Source: Collinsella sp. AF33-16 (lineage in GTDB: Bacteria > Actinomycetota > Coriobacteriia > Coriobacteriales > Coriobacteriaceae). Taken from it: DNA of 64,000 nt. Below, one piece after another: positions 18,424 through 34,185 of the stretch. The stretch spans positions 1 to 64,000 of the forward strand of contig NZ_QRQC01000011.1 of NCBI RefSeq assembly GCF_003475325.1, in the 5' to 3' direction. The first letter of the stretch is position 1, and every line of letters begins with the position of its first letter. The position numbers were made by a program, and so were the translations under genes. Under the pieces are notes generated by a model. It searched no databases. It worked only from the letters and a program-made list of their open reading frames with translations, and was not told the origin of the DNA.

Positions 18424-18892
18424 GGTCGCCCTCCTCTAGGATGAACTTGAGTTTCGATCTGCCGCGAGCTAAACGCGTTCGAACGGTCGCGGCTGGTACG
18501 TGCAACAACTCGGCAATCTCTGAAGTCGAGAAGCCCAGATAGTAATAGAGCACGATGGGGATACGAAATCGTTCTGGAAGCCGCATGACGTCCGACAGGA
18601 CGGCCTTGGTCTCGTCCTGCGCCATCGAAAGCGAATCGGCCAGGTTCTCAATATCCTCCACGCGTCTCCACGGCTTTCGAAAGAGAGATTTGCATTCATT
18701 GATCGTGACCCGGATAAGCCATCGACGAAGATGTTCCCAGCTTTCAAATTGCGCATCGCTTTTGAGTAACTTCAGAAAGACGTCTTGAGCGACATCGTCG
18801 GCGTCGGCGCGATCACGCAGGTACGTCAACGCGATCCGAAACACGACATCCCGGTGGTCTTCGACCGCCTGTCTAAATGCTTGTTCTTCCAT
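18374..18892 (-). CDS. ECF-type RNA polymerase sigma factor
   Basis: A 172-residue sigma-70 family protein with region 2 (YLRDRADADDVAQDVFLKLL, about residues 25-45) and region 4 (YYYLGFSTSEIAELL with the HTH VPAATVRTRLARGR). No regions 1 or 3, as in ECF factors. ATG 18892 is placed after GGGAGGTGATT; a GTG two codons upstream overlaps that site. The DUF4179 partner overlaps its 3' end. It probably directs its own operon and others. Confidence 0.93.
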   Translation of the reverse strand: MEEQAFRQAVEDHRDVVFRIALTYLRDRADADDVAQDVFLKLLKSDAQFESWEHLRRWLIRVTINECKSLFRKPWRRVEDIENLADSLSMAQDETKAVLSDVMRLPERFRIPIVLYYYLGFSTSEIAELLHVPAATVRTRLARGRSKLKFILEEGDREIQPNQAGLRVRPSR

Positions 18893-18983
18893 AATCACCT
18901 CCCGGTGACGTTAATAGTTCTCGATGAGGCCCTCACCATAGATACGCTCTGACCGGACGAAATGTTTCAAATTCAAGCAGGAA

Positions 18984-19018
18984 AAACCTACCAAAATAAA
19001 CCTGTCCCTTTTTTGGCA
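18984..19018. repeat. Degenerate copy of the GGGACAGG hairpin repeat
   Basis: AACCTACCAAAATAAACC-type arm followed by TGTCCC and a partly decayed second arm TTTTGGCAAG. It is the reverse complement of the element at 49684-49720. Confidence 0.6.
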
Positions 19019-19059
19019 AGGGATCAACGGAACGCAACAGGTTGAGCATACGCAAGCGA

Positions 19060-19200
19060 GCGGCCCCCAGAGCGTACAAGGTGGCATGAAAAAGGCAGGG
19101 CATTGACCTTTTGGTCATGCCCTGCCTTTTGAATGACAGATTGTAGCTCTGGGGGCCGCGCAGCGACGGAGGTCGCCGCCGTTCGTTAGAACGGCGGAAC
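19060..19200 (-). ncRNA. Structured intergenic element, family B copy 1
   Basis: It lies just after the rpoC stop. On the minus strand it holds a short hairpin (CCGCCGTTC/GAACGGCGG), then a 14-bp outer stem (19060-19073 with 19146-19159) enclosing a long inner stem (19089-19130) capped by GACCAAAAGGTC. Single-stranded connectors CAATCTG, TTCAA and CACCTTG are shared with the copy at 42158-42296. In that copy the stems have other sequence but remain paired. It could be a 3'-UTR RNA, a terminator or a DNA repeat. The inner stem followed by TTTTTC could terminate transcription. Confidence 0.65.
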
Positions 19201-19203
19201 TAG

Positions 19204-27177
<7,974 letters not shown>

Positions 27178-27411
27178 CAGGTTTTTCCTCCTTCACGGAA
27201 ATGCTCGGTGGGTTGGCGAGGCATAGCTTCGCCAGTTATCGCAACCTAATAGTTTATCAGGTACCGACCGTTGGGCAAGAAAAGCCTTGACGCGATTGAG
27301 TTTTTGGAGTAGCAAAGTTTTTCGACAGAAAACACGCAGGTAGATGTATGTGTATCGAACATCTGTTCATATATTTTCTGTGAACAGAGAGCCAGCAATC
27401 GCAGCTCTTAT

Positions 27412-27443
27412 AAAAAACGGGCGCGAACCGAGGTCCACGCCCG
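27412..27443 (-). terminator. Terminator after galU
   Basis: The minus strand reads CGGGCGTGG...CGCGCCCG followed by TTTTTTATAAG, 22 bases past the galU stop. It should separate galU from rpoB. The remaining 230 bases before rpoB hold no gene and must contain the rpoBC promoter. Confidence 0.9.
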
Positions 27444-27464
27444 TAAATGTCGGTGCCCGATGGC

Positions 27465-28373
27465 TTACTTGCGCATCAATCCGCCGCGCTCGTCGATGGC
27501 GTCCCAGAAGGCATCGGCAAAGCGGGGGTCGTTTGCAGCCATGAGGGCGTTAGTGGCCATCCAACCAGAGGGAGTGCCGGTGTCGTAGCCCGACAGCGGG
27601 TCGATGACGACGGCGTACATGGCCTCGCGGTCGAGCGAACGGGCCATGGCGTCGGTGAGCTGGATCTCGCCGCCCTTGCCGGCCTGCTGATCTGCCAGCA
27701 AGTCCATGACCAGCGGGCTCAGCAGGTAGCGACCGACGATGTACAGGTTGGACGGAGCCGCCTCGGGAGCGGGCTTCTCGACCAGACCGCCGATGCGCCA
27801 GACAGCGCCCGGCTCGGCATCGGCAACGTTCTCGGCGCCCTCGAGCGAACCGACGCGCTCGCCGGCGATAACGCCGTAGCGGCTGACTTCCTCGGGCGAG
27901 CAAGCAGCGACGGCGATAACCGAAGCGCCACCGTGCTCCTTGGAAACGGCGAGCATCTTGTCGCAGATATCGCGGTTAGGCACAACGTAGTCGCCCAGAA
28001 GAACCAGGAAGTTCTCCCCTGCCACGGCGTCGGCAGCAGAGCGAATAGCATGGCCGAGGCCCTTGGGCTCGTACTGATAACGGAAGTCGACCGGCATACC
28101 GCCAGCGTGGGCGACAGCATCGGCATAGGCGTTCTTGCCGCGCTCGCGCAGCAGGTTCTCGAGCGAGCGATCAGGCTGGAAGTAGTTCAGTAGCTCGGGC
28201 TTACCGGGAGAAGTAACGATGATGGCATCGTCGACCTCCTCGGGCTCGAGCGCCTCCTCGACGACGTACTGAATGACGGGCTTGTCGAGCACCGGCAGCA
28301 TCTCTTTGGGCGTGCACTTGGTGCCAGGCAGAAAACGCGTGCCAAGACCGGCGGCGGGGATGATTGCCTTCAT
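27465..28373 (-). CDS. galU: UTP--glucose-1-phosphate uridylyltransferase
   Basis: A 302-residue nucleotidyltransferase that makes UDP-glucose for cell-envelope sugars and galactose use. The N-terminal signature IIPAAGLGTRFLPGTK and the PKEMLPV lysine are present, followed by the acidic metal site region GDY. The length is normal. ATG 28373 fits the family start; the longer frame upstream does not. It sits between rplL and rpoB with terminators on both sides, so it is an independent unit inside the ribosomal protein/RNA polymerase cluster. Confidence 0.95.
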   Translation of the reverse strand: MKAIIPAAGLGTRFLPGTKCTPKEMLPVLDKPVIQYVVEEALEPEEVDDAIIVTSPGKPELLNYFQPDRSLENLLRERGKNAYADAVAHAGGMPVDFRYQYEPKGLGHAIRSAADAVAGENFLVLLGDYVVPNRDICDKMLAVSKEHGGASVIAVAACSPEEVSRYGVIAGERVGSLEGAENVADAEPGAVWRIGGLVEKPAPEAAPSNLYIVGRYLLSPLVMDLLADQQAGKGGEIQLTDAMARSLDREAMYAVVIDPLSGYDTGTPSGWMATNALMAANDPRFADAFWDAIDERGGLMRK

Positions 28374-28620
28374 GTTATTCAAAGATCCTTTCGCAGGCGC
28401 AAAAGCGCCCCATGCGTGCGGCACACAGCCGCAGACCAAATTGCGATACCCAAGCATCTTACCGCTGGAACTATATGTCGCTACAAGGCAGAGACAATTC
28501 TTCAGCAGGTCAACGCAAATTATTGCTCGAATGGTGCAATTTTATTGCCCAACGGCAGGGCACCCGATACGACGCAAATCACAGAACATGGCAGTTTGAG
28601 CAACCGATGCCGAGGGACCG

Positions 28621-28660
28621 AAAAACAAAAAAGACGGGGCTCGCAATGCGAACCCCGTCT
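28621..28660 (-). terminator. Terminator after rplL
   Basis: Stem GACGGGGTTCGC / GCGAGCCCCGTC followed by TTTTTTGTTTTT on the minus strand, about 28 bases past rplL. The rest of the galU-rplL gap holds the galU leader; no other structure is clear. Confidence 0.92.
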
Positions 28661-28687
28661 GCAAAGGAATCTGGCGAGAAAGCCTGA

Positions 28688-29065
28688 TTACTTGAGGGTG
28701 ACAGCAGCGCCAGCAGCCTCGAGCTTCTCCTTGGCAGCCTCGGCGTCCTCCTTCTTGGCACCCTCGAGAACAGCCTTGGGAGCGCCCTCGACGACCTCCT
28801 TGGCCTCCTTCAGGCCAAGGTTGGTGAGCTCACGGACGGCCTTGATGACCTGGATCTTGTTGTCGCCGAAGCCCTCGAGCACGACGTCAAACTCGGTCTT
28901 CTCCTCGGCCTCAGCAGCGCCAGCAGCGGGAGCGGCGACAACAGCAGCAGGAGCAGCGGCGGAAACGCCGAAGGCGTCCTCGATAGCCTTGACGAGCTCG
29001 GAAGCCTCGAGAAGGGTCATTTCCTTAAGAGCATCGATGATCTCATCGGTGGTAAGCTTAGCCAT
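28688..29065 (-). CDS. rplL: 50S ribosomal protein L7/L12
   Basis: A 125-residue stalk protein that recruits translation GTPases. The N-terminal dimerisation helix pair ([16 protein letters not shown]), the Ala-rich hinge (residues 35-55) and the C-terminal domain with [11 protein letters not shown] and [13 protein letters not shown] are all present. ATG 29065 follows AAAGGACTT. Confidence 0.98.
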   Translation of the reverse strand: MAKLTTDEIIDALKEMTLLEASELVKAIEDAFGVSAAAPAAVVAAPAAGAAEAEEKTEFDVVLEGFGDNKIQVIKAVRELTNLGLKEAKEVVEGAPKAVLEGAKKEDAEAAKEKLEAAGAAVTLK

Positions 29066-29167
29066 TTCTAAGTCCTTTCGGTTTCCGTGCGGATGCACGG
29101 AGATCAGTTAAAACACGGCGCGAATGCGCCAGGGGTGCGGCGTTGCCGCCGCGGGTGAAAACAGCAA

Positions 29168-29689
29168 CTAGGCTGCCTTCTGCTCGGAGACCTGCTGGAT
29201 CGAACGAGCGAGACCAGAGGAAACGCCGTTGACGCAGACAGCGATGTCGCGAGCGAAACCGGAGATGAGACCGGCGATCTGGCCGAGAAGCTGATCCTTG
29301 GTGGGCAGCTCGGCGATAGCCTTAACATCATCGGCGGAAACGGCCTTGCCGTCGGAGATACCGCCCTTGATCTCAAGGACGCCCTTGGACTTAGCGGAGA
29401 AGTCCTTAAGGGCCTTAGCGGCCTCGACCGGCTCGGTCTCGTAGAACACATAAGCGACGGGGCCGGCGAGGATCTCGTCGATCTCGGGCTGCTCCTGGTT
29501 CTTGAGAGCGATCTTGACCAGGTTGTTCTTGTAGACCTTCATCTCGGCGCCGCACTCGCGAAGCTGATGACGCAGCTCCTGAGCCTGCTTAACCGTCAGA
29601 CCGTTGTAGTTGACGACGAACAGACCGGCGTTCTCGGCGATACGGGACTCGATCTCTGCAACCTTGTCGATTTTGTACTGCTGGGGCAT
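29168..29689 (-). CDS. rplJ: 50S ribosomal protein L10
   Basis: A 173-residue L10, which anchors L7/L12 dimers to the ribosome. It begins MPQQYKIDKVAEIESRI with NYNGLTVKQAQELR, typical of bacterial L10. The start follows GAGGAGG. An L10 leader and an attenuator lie directly upstream, so free L10(L12)4 likely represses its own operon. Confidence 0.97.
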   Translation of the reverse strand: MPQQYKIDKVAEIESRIAENAGLFVVNYNGLTVKQAQELRHQLRECGAEMKVYKNNLVKIALKNQEQPEIDEILAGPVAYVFYETEPVEAAKALKDFSAKSKGVLEIKGGISDGKAVSADDVKAIAELPTKDQLLGQIAGLISGFARDIAVCVNGVSSGLARSIQQVSEQKAA

Positions 29690-29754
29690 GAATTACACCT
29701 CCTCAAATTCTTTCCGGGCACGGTCCGCCACAAGGACGTGACGGGGGCATGTCC

Positions 29755-29895
29755 AAAAAGAAAGCCCCCGCGCTGCATGAGCGACGGGGGCGAGAAGACA
29801 TATCTACTCGACCACCTCGGCTGGCGGGAAGTCCCATTAAGCTCGCGGGCGATGCCCGTTTGCACCGGCTGTCTCTGGCAGCGGATTCGTGCGTG
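29755..29895 (-). promoter_or_regulatory. Ribosomal L10 leader RNA with attenuator
   Basis: The rplJ leader on the minus strand contains the conserved L10-binding features CAGCCGG, GAGCTTAATGGG and CCCGCCAGCCGAGG (about 29806-29885). These are followed at 29764-29791 by a strong stem (GCCCCCG/CGGGGGC) and the U-run TTTCTTTTT (29755-29763). The arrangement fits autogenous control of rplJL by L10, with premature termination. Confidence 0.8.
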
Positions 29896-29905
29896 AACCG
29901 AAAGT

Positions 29906-29934
29906 ATTATGGCGGGGACCCCGGCGTCGGTCAA
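29906..29934 (-). promoter_or_regulatory. Promoter of rplJ-rplL
   Basis: On the minus strand TTGACC (29934-29929), a 17-base spacer and CATAAT (29911-29906) form a good sigma-70 type promoter, with a start expected near 29899. The -35 box lies within the outer arm of the family A hairpin. Confidence 0.7.
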
Positions 29935-30143
29935 CGGGAAACCGGGCTGCACACAATTCCACCATCCGGCCGCGCCGCCGAAGGCCAGGCGCAAGGTTTT
30001 CGCTCGGTCAGGTCCTGGGCTCGCACGAAGAGCACATTAAGTGCTCTTCGGCTCGTGCGGAATCTACGAAAACCTTGCGCCTGGCCTTCGGCGGCGCGGC
30101 CTGCGGTGACTTTGGGGCAGCCCGGTTTCCCGTTGGCCGGCGC
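29923..30143. repeat. Large intergenic hairpin, family A copy 2
   Basis: A nested inverted repeat. Outer arms 29932-29950 and 30117-30135 match perfectly and continue imperfectly outward to about 29923 and 30143. Inner arms 29968-30002 and 30067-30101 are a perfect 35-bp pair. The 64-base loop contains CGAAGAGCAC/GTGCTCTTCG around ATTAA, and shares its core with the copy at 1-149. It starts about 50 bases after the aminotransferase stop and overlaps the rplJ promoter. Confidence 0.85.
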
Positions 30144-30194
30144 CCCCACTCATAAGCCTTAAGTCGGTGGGCTGATATGTTGCGTCCCTGATGG

Positions 30195-31331
30195 CTACAA
30201 GGTTGAAAGGAAGGTGGACAGGCGGCGGAGGCCTTCGTCCAGGTCTTTATCGGAAACGCAATAGCTGAGGCGGACGTGGCCTTCGGTTCCGAAGCAGTTT
30301 CCGGGAACTAGGGCAACGTTGGCCTCTTTGATGGCTTTGATGCAGAAGTCTTCGCTGGTTAGGTCGAATTGCTTAATGCTCGGGAAAGCGTAGAAGGCTC
30401 CTGCGGGCTCTACTGCGTCGAGGCCCATGGCGTCTAAGGCTGCGAGTACGCGTTCGCGGCGGGCTCGGTAGACTTCGAGCATGGGGGTGGGGTCGACGGT
30501 GAGAGCTCGAGCTGCGGCGTCCATCTCGAAGGAGACGGCGCTCGATACTAGGTATTGGTGAGCTTTTGCGATCTCGGCGATGACGGGTGCCGCTGCTGCG
30601 AGCCAGCCCAGGCGCCAGCCGGTCATGGCCCAGGGCTTGGAGAAGCTCTCGATGATCACCGTCTGCTCGCGCAGCTCCGGGTGTCGCTGGGCAAAACGCT
30701 CGTAACCATCCACATAGACCAAACGGTTGTACACGTCGTCGCAGACCACGTAGATGCCCGACTGCTCCGCTACGCACGCCACGGCGTCGAGCGATGCCGC
30801 GTTGAGAATGCAGCCCGTGGGATTGTTGGGCGAGCAGATAACGATGGCCTTGGTCGCCGGGGTCACACAGGCGCGAAGCGCATCCTCGTCAATCTGAAAT
30901 TGCGCAGGCTCCGTATCCAAAAAGACCGCTTTGGCGTGATTGGCCACAACGATGCTCTCGTACAGGCCAAAGGCCGGCGTGGGAATAATGACCTCGTCGC
31001 CGGGGTTGAGCATAGCCATGAATGTTGCCGACAGGGCCTCGGTCGCGCCGTCGGTCAGGATGACCTCGTCGGCCGAAAACATAAGGCCCGCGTCCCCCAT
31101 GTAGGCAGATAACGCCTCACGCAGGGCGGGGCGACCGTTGTTGGGCGGATAGTGCGTGTCGCCGCGGTCCAACGAAGCAGTCACCTCGGCGCTAATCACA
31201 TCGGGCGTGGGAAAATCGGGCTCACCTAGCGCGAGCGCGATGCACCCCGGATGCTGGGCGGCGAGCGCGTTGATCCGGCGGATACCGGAGGGCTTAAGCG
31301 TGGCAAGCGAGGTGTTCATGGGCAGACGCAT
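30195..31331 (-). CDS. Class I/II pyridoxal-phosphate aminotransferase
   Basis: A 378-residue fold-type I aminotransferase of the aspartate/aromatic group. The PLP Lys is Lys232 in SFSKPWAMTGWRLGW, and SPNNPTG (167-173) and the C-terminal Arg in VRLSYC bind the substrate carboxylate. GEPDFPTPD near the N-terminus is typical of the aspartate aminotransferase subfamily 1b. It is cytoplasmic and appears to be a single-gene unit. The exact amino donor is not determined. Confidence 0.92.
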   Translation of the reverse strand: MRLPMNTSLATLKPSGIRRINALAAQHPGCIALALGEPDFPTPDVISAEVTASLDRGDTHYPPNNGRPALREALSAYMGDAGLMFSADEVILTDGATEALSATFMAMLNPGDEVIIPTPAFGLYESIVVANHAKAVFLDTEPAQFQIDEDALRACVTPATKAIVICSPNNPTGCILNAASLDAVACVAEQSGIYVVCDDVYNRLVYVDGYERFAQRHPELREQTVIIESFSKPWAMTGWRLGWLAAAAPVIAEIAKAHQYLVSSAVSFEMDAAARALTVDPTPMLEVYRARRERVLAALDAMGLDAVEPAGAFYAFPSIKQFDLTSEDFCIKAIKEANVALVPGNCFGTEGHVRLSYCVSDKDLDEGLRRLSTFLSTL

Positions 31332-31424
31332 GACGTTCCTTTCGTAAGGGTTGCACTAGGATAGCGCGGCGGGACGCCGCCGGACGGTGTAACCTAAACG
31401 GAAACCAACCGGAAAGGAGGCGGC

Positions 31425-32087
31425 ATGGAGACGACCGCACGCGGCGATGTACTAAAAACGCTGCAAACCATTGCGTATATCAGTATTCCCAAGAGCGCCG
31501 ATCTTGAGTTTTTGCTCTGGGACCTGCAGGATGCCATCGCCGCCTATGCTCAACTTTCCGGCACCGCACTCCCCCGCCCGGTCGACTTGAAGGCAAATGA
31601 CGCCGGCAGCGTTGCCGATGGCATCGTGCTGGCCATTGAAGATGTGGCTGACGATGAGACGTTGACAGCTATCGAGCAGACGCTTGAGCGCTTTGGCGGT
31701 ACGGGAACGCGCGTCTATGCCGCGATTCGAGCCGCACAAGAGGGCACTGAGCAGGTGCGTGGGGCCGCCGTTCGCCTGCACAAGGCATGTGAGCGCCATG
31801 ACCAATTGTGGTGTGGCGGCGTTGCCATCTGCGCCGGCAGCGGCATTGCGGCGCTTCGTCGCTCCCCGCGCATGGGACTCTTGCGGCGACCGTTTTCGGA
31901 AGCGATGGATAAGCTTGTGGGTGCCGTGCGCATGGGCTGCTCAGTTGAGCACGCCCAGCTGCTCGGCGGCGGCGATGCCGGTAGCGTCAACGCCGACGGC
32001 ATGGTGCGTGTCGAGCCCGCGCTGCCCGCGCCGATCTGGCACGCCATCATCAAACGCCTCGGCGCCCATGCTCAATCAAATATCTAA
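31425..32087 (+). CDS. Uncharacterised protein, possibly flavodoxin/NADPH reductase-like
   Basis: A 220-residue protein with a strong site (AAAGGAGGCGGC) before ATG 31425. I do not recognise a defined family. The second half (TRVYAAIRA..., WCGGVAICAGSGIAAL, MGLLRRPFSEAMDKL) recalls flavodoxin-fold oxidoreductases common in gut anaerobes, but the FMN loop is not evident. No signal peptide or membrane segment. It converges with the glycosylase gene and ends one base before that gene's stop region. Confidence 0.7.
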   Translation: METTARGDVLKTLQTIAYISIPKSADLEFLLWDLQDAIAAYAQLSGTALPRPVDLKANDAGSVADGIVLAIEDVADDETLTAIEQTLERFGGTGTRVYAAIRAAQEGTEQVRGAAVRLHKACERHDQLWCGGVAICAGSGIAALRRSPRMGLLRRPFSEAMDKLVGAVRMGCSVEHAQLLGGGDAGSVNADGMVRVEPALPAPIWHAIIKRLGAHAQSNI

Positions 32088-32088
32088 A

Positions 32089-32652
32089 TTAGAGAGCAGC
32101 CCAGTCAACTGCCTCGCGCCAGCGCTCGACAAGGCGCTCAAGACGCCAAGCCGCATTGGCAGGACTTGTCGAGGGCAGGACGATGGCGGGCAGCCCGGTG
32201 CGTTCTTGTAGATAGCGCTTGTAGAGCCGGCCAGCCGTACCACCGTTGCATATCACCTGCTCAATGGGAGCTGCATCGGTAATGCGCCCGATATGTGCCG
32301 GTACAACGTTGCGAATGCTCGCGTCACTCGAGCCCTTAATGTCACAACTCTCGATCACATCCCACAGGGCTACGCCGCCGTTAAGCAGCATGGATCGCTT
32401 GGCGGCAATGGAGACATCGAGCGTCGCGGGCTCACCGTTTGCCAAAGGATCACCCTCGTTGGGTGGCACAGGCACACCGAGACACGCCGCCGTGACCCGC
32501 CAAAAGCGGTTCTGCGGATTGCCATAGTAGAAGGCATTGGCACGCGAGAGCACCGAGGGAAACGACCCCAGCATCAAAACGCGCGAGCGCTCGTCAAACA
32601 CGGGTTCAAACCCATGCTCAATATGTTGATAGCCCTCGTCGGACGCAGCCAT
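32089..32652 (-). CDS. DNA-deoxyinosine (hypoxanthine/uracil) glycosylase
   Basis: A 187-residue protein of the uracil-DNA glycosylase superfamily, probably the hypoxanthine-DNA glycosylase branch (family 6). It removes deaminated bases in DNA repair. The family segments LMLGSFPSVLS, NAFYYGNPQNRFW and the C-terminal LPSTSPANAAW are visible. It is next to the GH13 gene with a 3-base gap and may be cotranscribed, with no evident shared function. Confidence 0.85.
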   Translation of the reverse strand: MAASDEGYQHIEHGFEPVFDERSRVLMLGSFPSVLSRANAFYYGNPQNRFWRVTAACLGVPVPPNEGDPLANGEPATLDVSIAAKRSMLLNGGVALWDVIESCDIKGSSDASIRNVVPAHIGRITDAAPIEQVICNGGTAGRLYKRYLQERTGLPAIVLPSTSPANAAWRLERLVERWREAVDWAAL

Positions 32653-32655
32653 GGC

Positions 32656-34032
32656 CTAGGCCCTCAACAGATAGCGCACCTCGTAGGGCGCAAGCTCAAG
32701 GGAGCCAGCCAGCTCGACCGTGGGCACGCCATCGGCAAGCAGGTCGACAAAGGACCCGTTGAGCTCGCCGGCGCCAAAGGTGTAAGGCTCGCCCACGGCG
32801 TTCACCGCCACGAGCACCGTCGCGCCGTCACAGGCGCGCTCGAACAGCAGCTGCTTGTTCTGGATCACCACGTTGCGATAGGCACCGTAGTTGAGAGCAC
32901 GGGCCGCCGCGTCGTCGGCCGAGCGAAGGTGCGCAAGCTGCGTGATGAACGCCGTCAGCTCGTTGGGCGCAGGCTCATCGAGCGCAGGTCGCAGCGCCCA
33001 GTCGCCATCGGGGCCGCCCTTTTCGCCGGCAATTCCCCACTCGCTGCCATAGTAGACACACGGAATGCCCGGCATGCCAAAGAGCATGCCATAGGCGGGA
33101 CGCAGGCACGACTTGTCGGTGAGGATGCTCGCCAGGCGCGGCACGTCGTGGTTGTCGACAAACGACAGCAGGTGTTTGCCGCGGTAGATGCACCACGGAT
33201 CGCCGCCAAACTGGCGATGCAGCGAATGGGCAATCTCGAACATGTTGACCGAGTTAAAGCTGGAGTACAGGCCCTTGTAGCACTCGTAGTTGGTGCAGGA
33301 GTCAAGCATCTCGTCGTTGACGATCTGGTTGTAGTCGCCGTGGAGCGTCTCGCCGATCAGCACAAAATCGGGCTTGAGCTCGCGGGTAAAGGTATGCAGA
33401 CGACGCATGAAGTCGCGGTCGAGCATATAGGCAACGTCCAGGCGCAGGCCGTCGACGCCAAACACGTCAGCCCAACGGCGCACGGACTCGAGCAGGTAAT
33501 CGACCACAGCGGGATTTTGCAGGTTGAGCTTCACAAGTTCAAAATGGCCTTCCCAACCCTCGTACCAAAAGCCGTCGCCATAGCAGGAGTCGCCGTCAAA
33601 GCTAATGTGGAACCAGTCCTTGTACGGCGAGTCCCACTTACGCTCCTGCACATCACGGAAGGCCCAGAAGCCGCGGCCGACGTGGTTGAAGACCGCATCG
33701 AGCACCACACGGATGCCATGGGCGTGCAGCGTCTCGCATACGGCGGCAAAATCGGCATCCCCGCCCAGGCGGCGGTCGACATGGCGCAGGCTGCGCGTAT
33801 CGTAGCCGTGGCTGTCGGATTCGAGCGGCGGGTTGATGAGCACAGCGCCAACGCCGAGTTCTTGCAGGTAGTCAGCCCATTGGGCGATCTTCATGATGGG
33901 TGCATCGGGGTTGGGCGCAGCGTTGGCAGCCTGGGCGAGTTCATCCTCGGCAACGGGAGCGGCGTTTTCGCGCGGAGCTCCGCAAAAGCCCAGCGGATAG
34001 ATCTGATAGAACGTCGTCTCGTATGCCCACAT
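32656..34032 (-). CDS. GH13 alpha-amylase family glycosidase
   Basis: A 458-residue TIM-barrel glycoside hydrolase. The four GH13 regions are seen: DAVFNHVG (112-119), GLRLDVAY with nucleophile Asp199, IGETL with the acid Glu228, and FVDNHD with Asp296. No signal peptide, so it acts in the cytoplasm, probably on maltodextrins or cyclodextrins. The C-terminal beta domain (from about 385) is short. Substrate not determined. Confidence 0.92.
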   Translation of the reverse strand: MWAYETTFYQIYPLGFCGAPRENAAPVAEDELAQAANAAPNPDAPIMKIAQWADYLQELGVGAVLINPPLESDSHGYDTRSLRHVDRRLGGDADFAAVCETLHAHGIRVVLDAVFNHVGRGFWAFRDVQERKWDSPYKDWFHISFDGDSCYGDGFWYEGWEGHFELVKLNLQNPAVVDYLLESVRRWADVFGVDGLRLDVAYMLDRDFMRRLHTFTRELKPDFVLIGETLHGDYNQIVNDEMLDSCTNYECYKGLYSSFNSVNMFEIAHSLHRQFGGDPWCIYRGKHLLSFVDNHDVPRLASILTDKSCLRPAYGMLFGMPGIPCVYYGSEWGIAGEKGGPDGDWALRPALDEPAPNELTAFITQLAHLRSADDAAARALNYGAYRNVVIQNKQLLFERACDGATVLVAVNAVGEPYTFGAGELNGSFVDLLADGVPTVELAGSLELAPYEVRYLLRA

Positions 34033-34103
34033 AGCAACCTCCCGGTAAGCTCAACACAACGATATCCATTGTATGCCCGGCTTGTATCCTCTCCCCCAAA
34101 ATA

Positions 34104-34170
34104 AGTTGCGGTGAAATAATTCCTGCTTGGGCCTTCAGAGGCCTTAAACAGGAGCTATTCCACCGCAGCT
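34104..34170. repeat. GCGGTGGAATA hairpin repeat, copy 1
   Basis: The arms AGTTGCGGTGAAATAATTCC and GGAGCTATTCCACCGCAGCT pair with a few mismatches around an inner GGCCT/AGGCC stem. It is related to the perfect hairpin at 38553-38618. It lies 15 bases past the stop of the MFS gene. Confidence 0.8.
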
Positions 34171-34185
34171 GATGAGGGGACGTGA

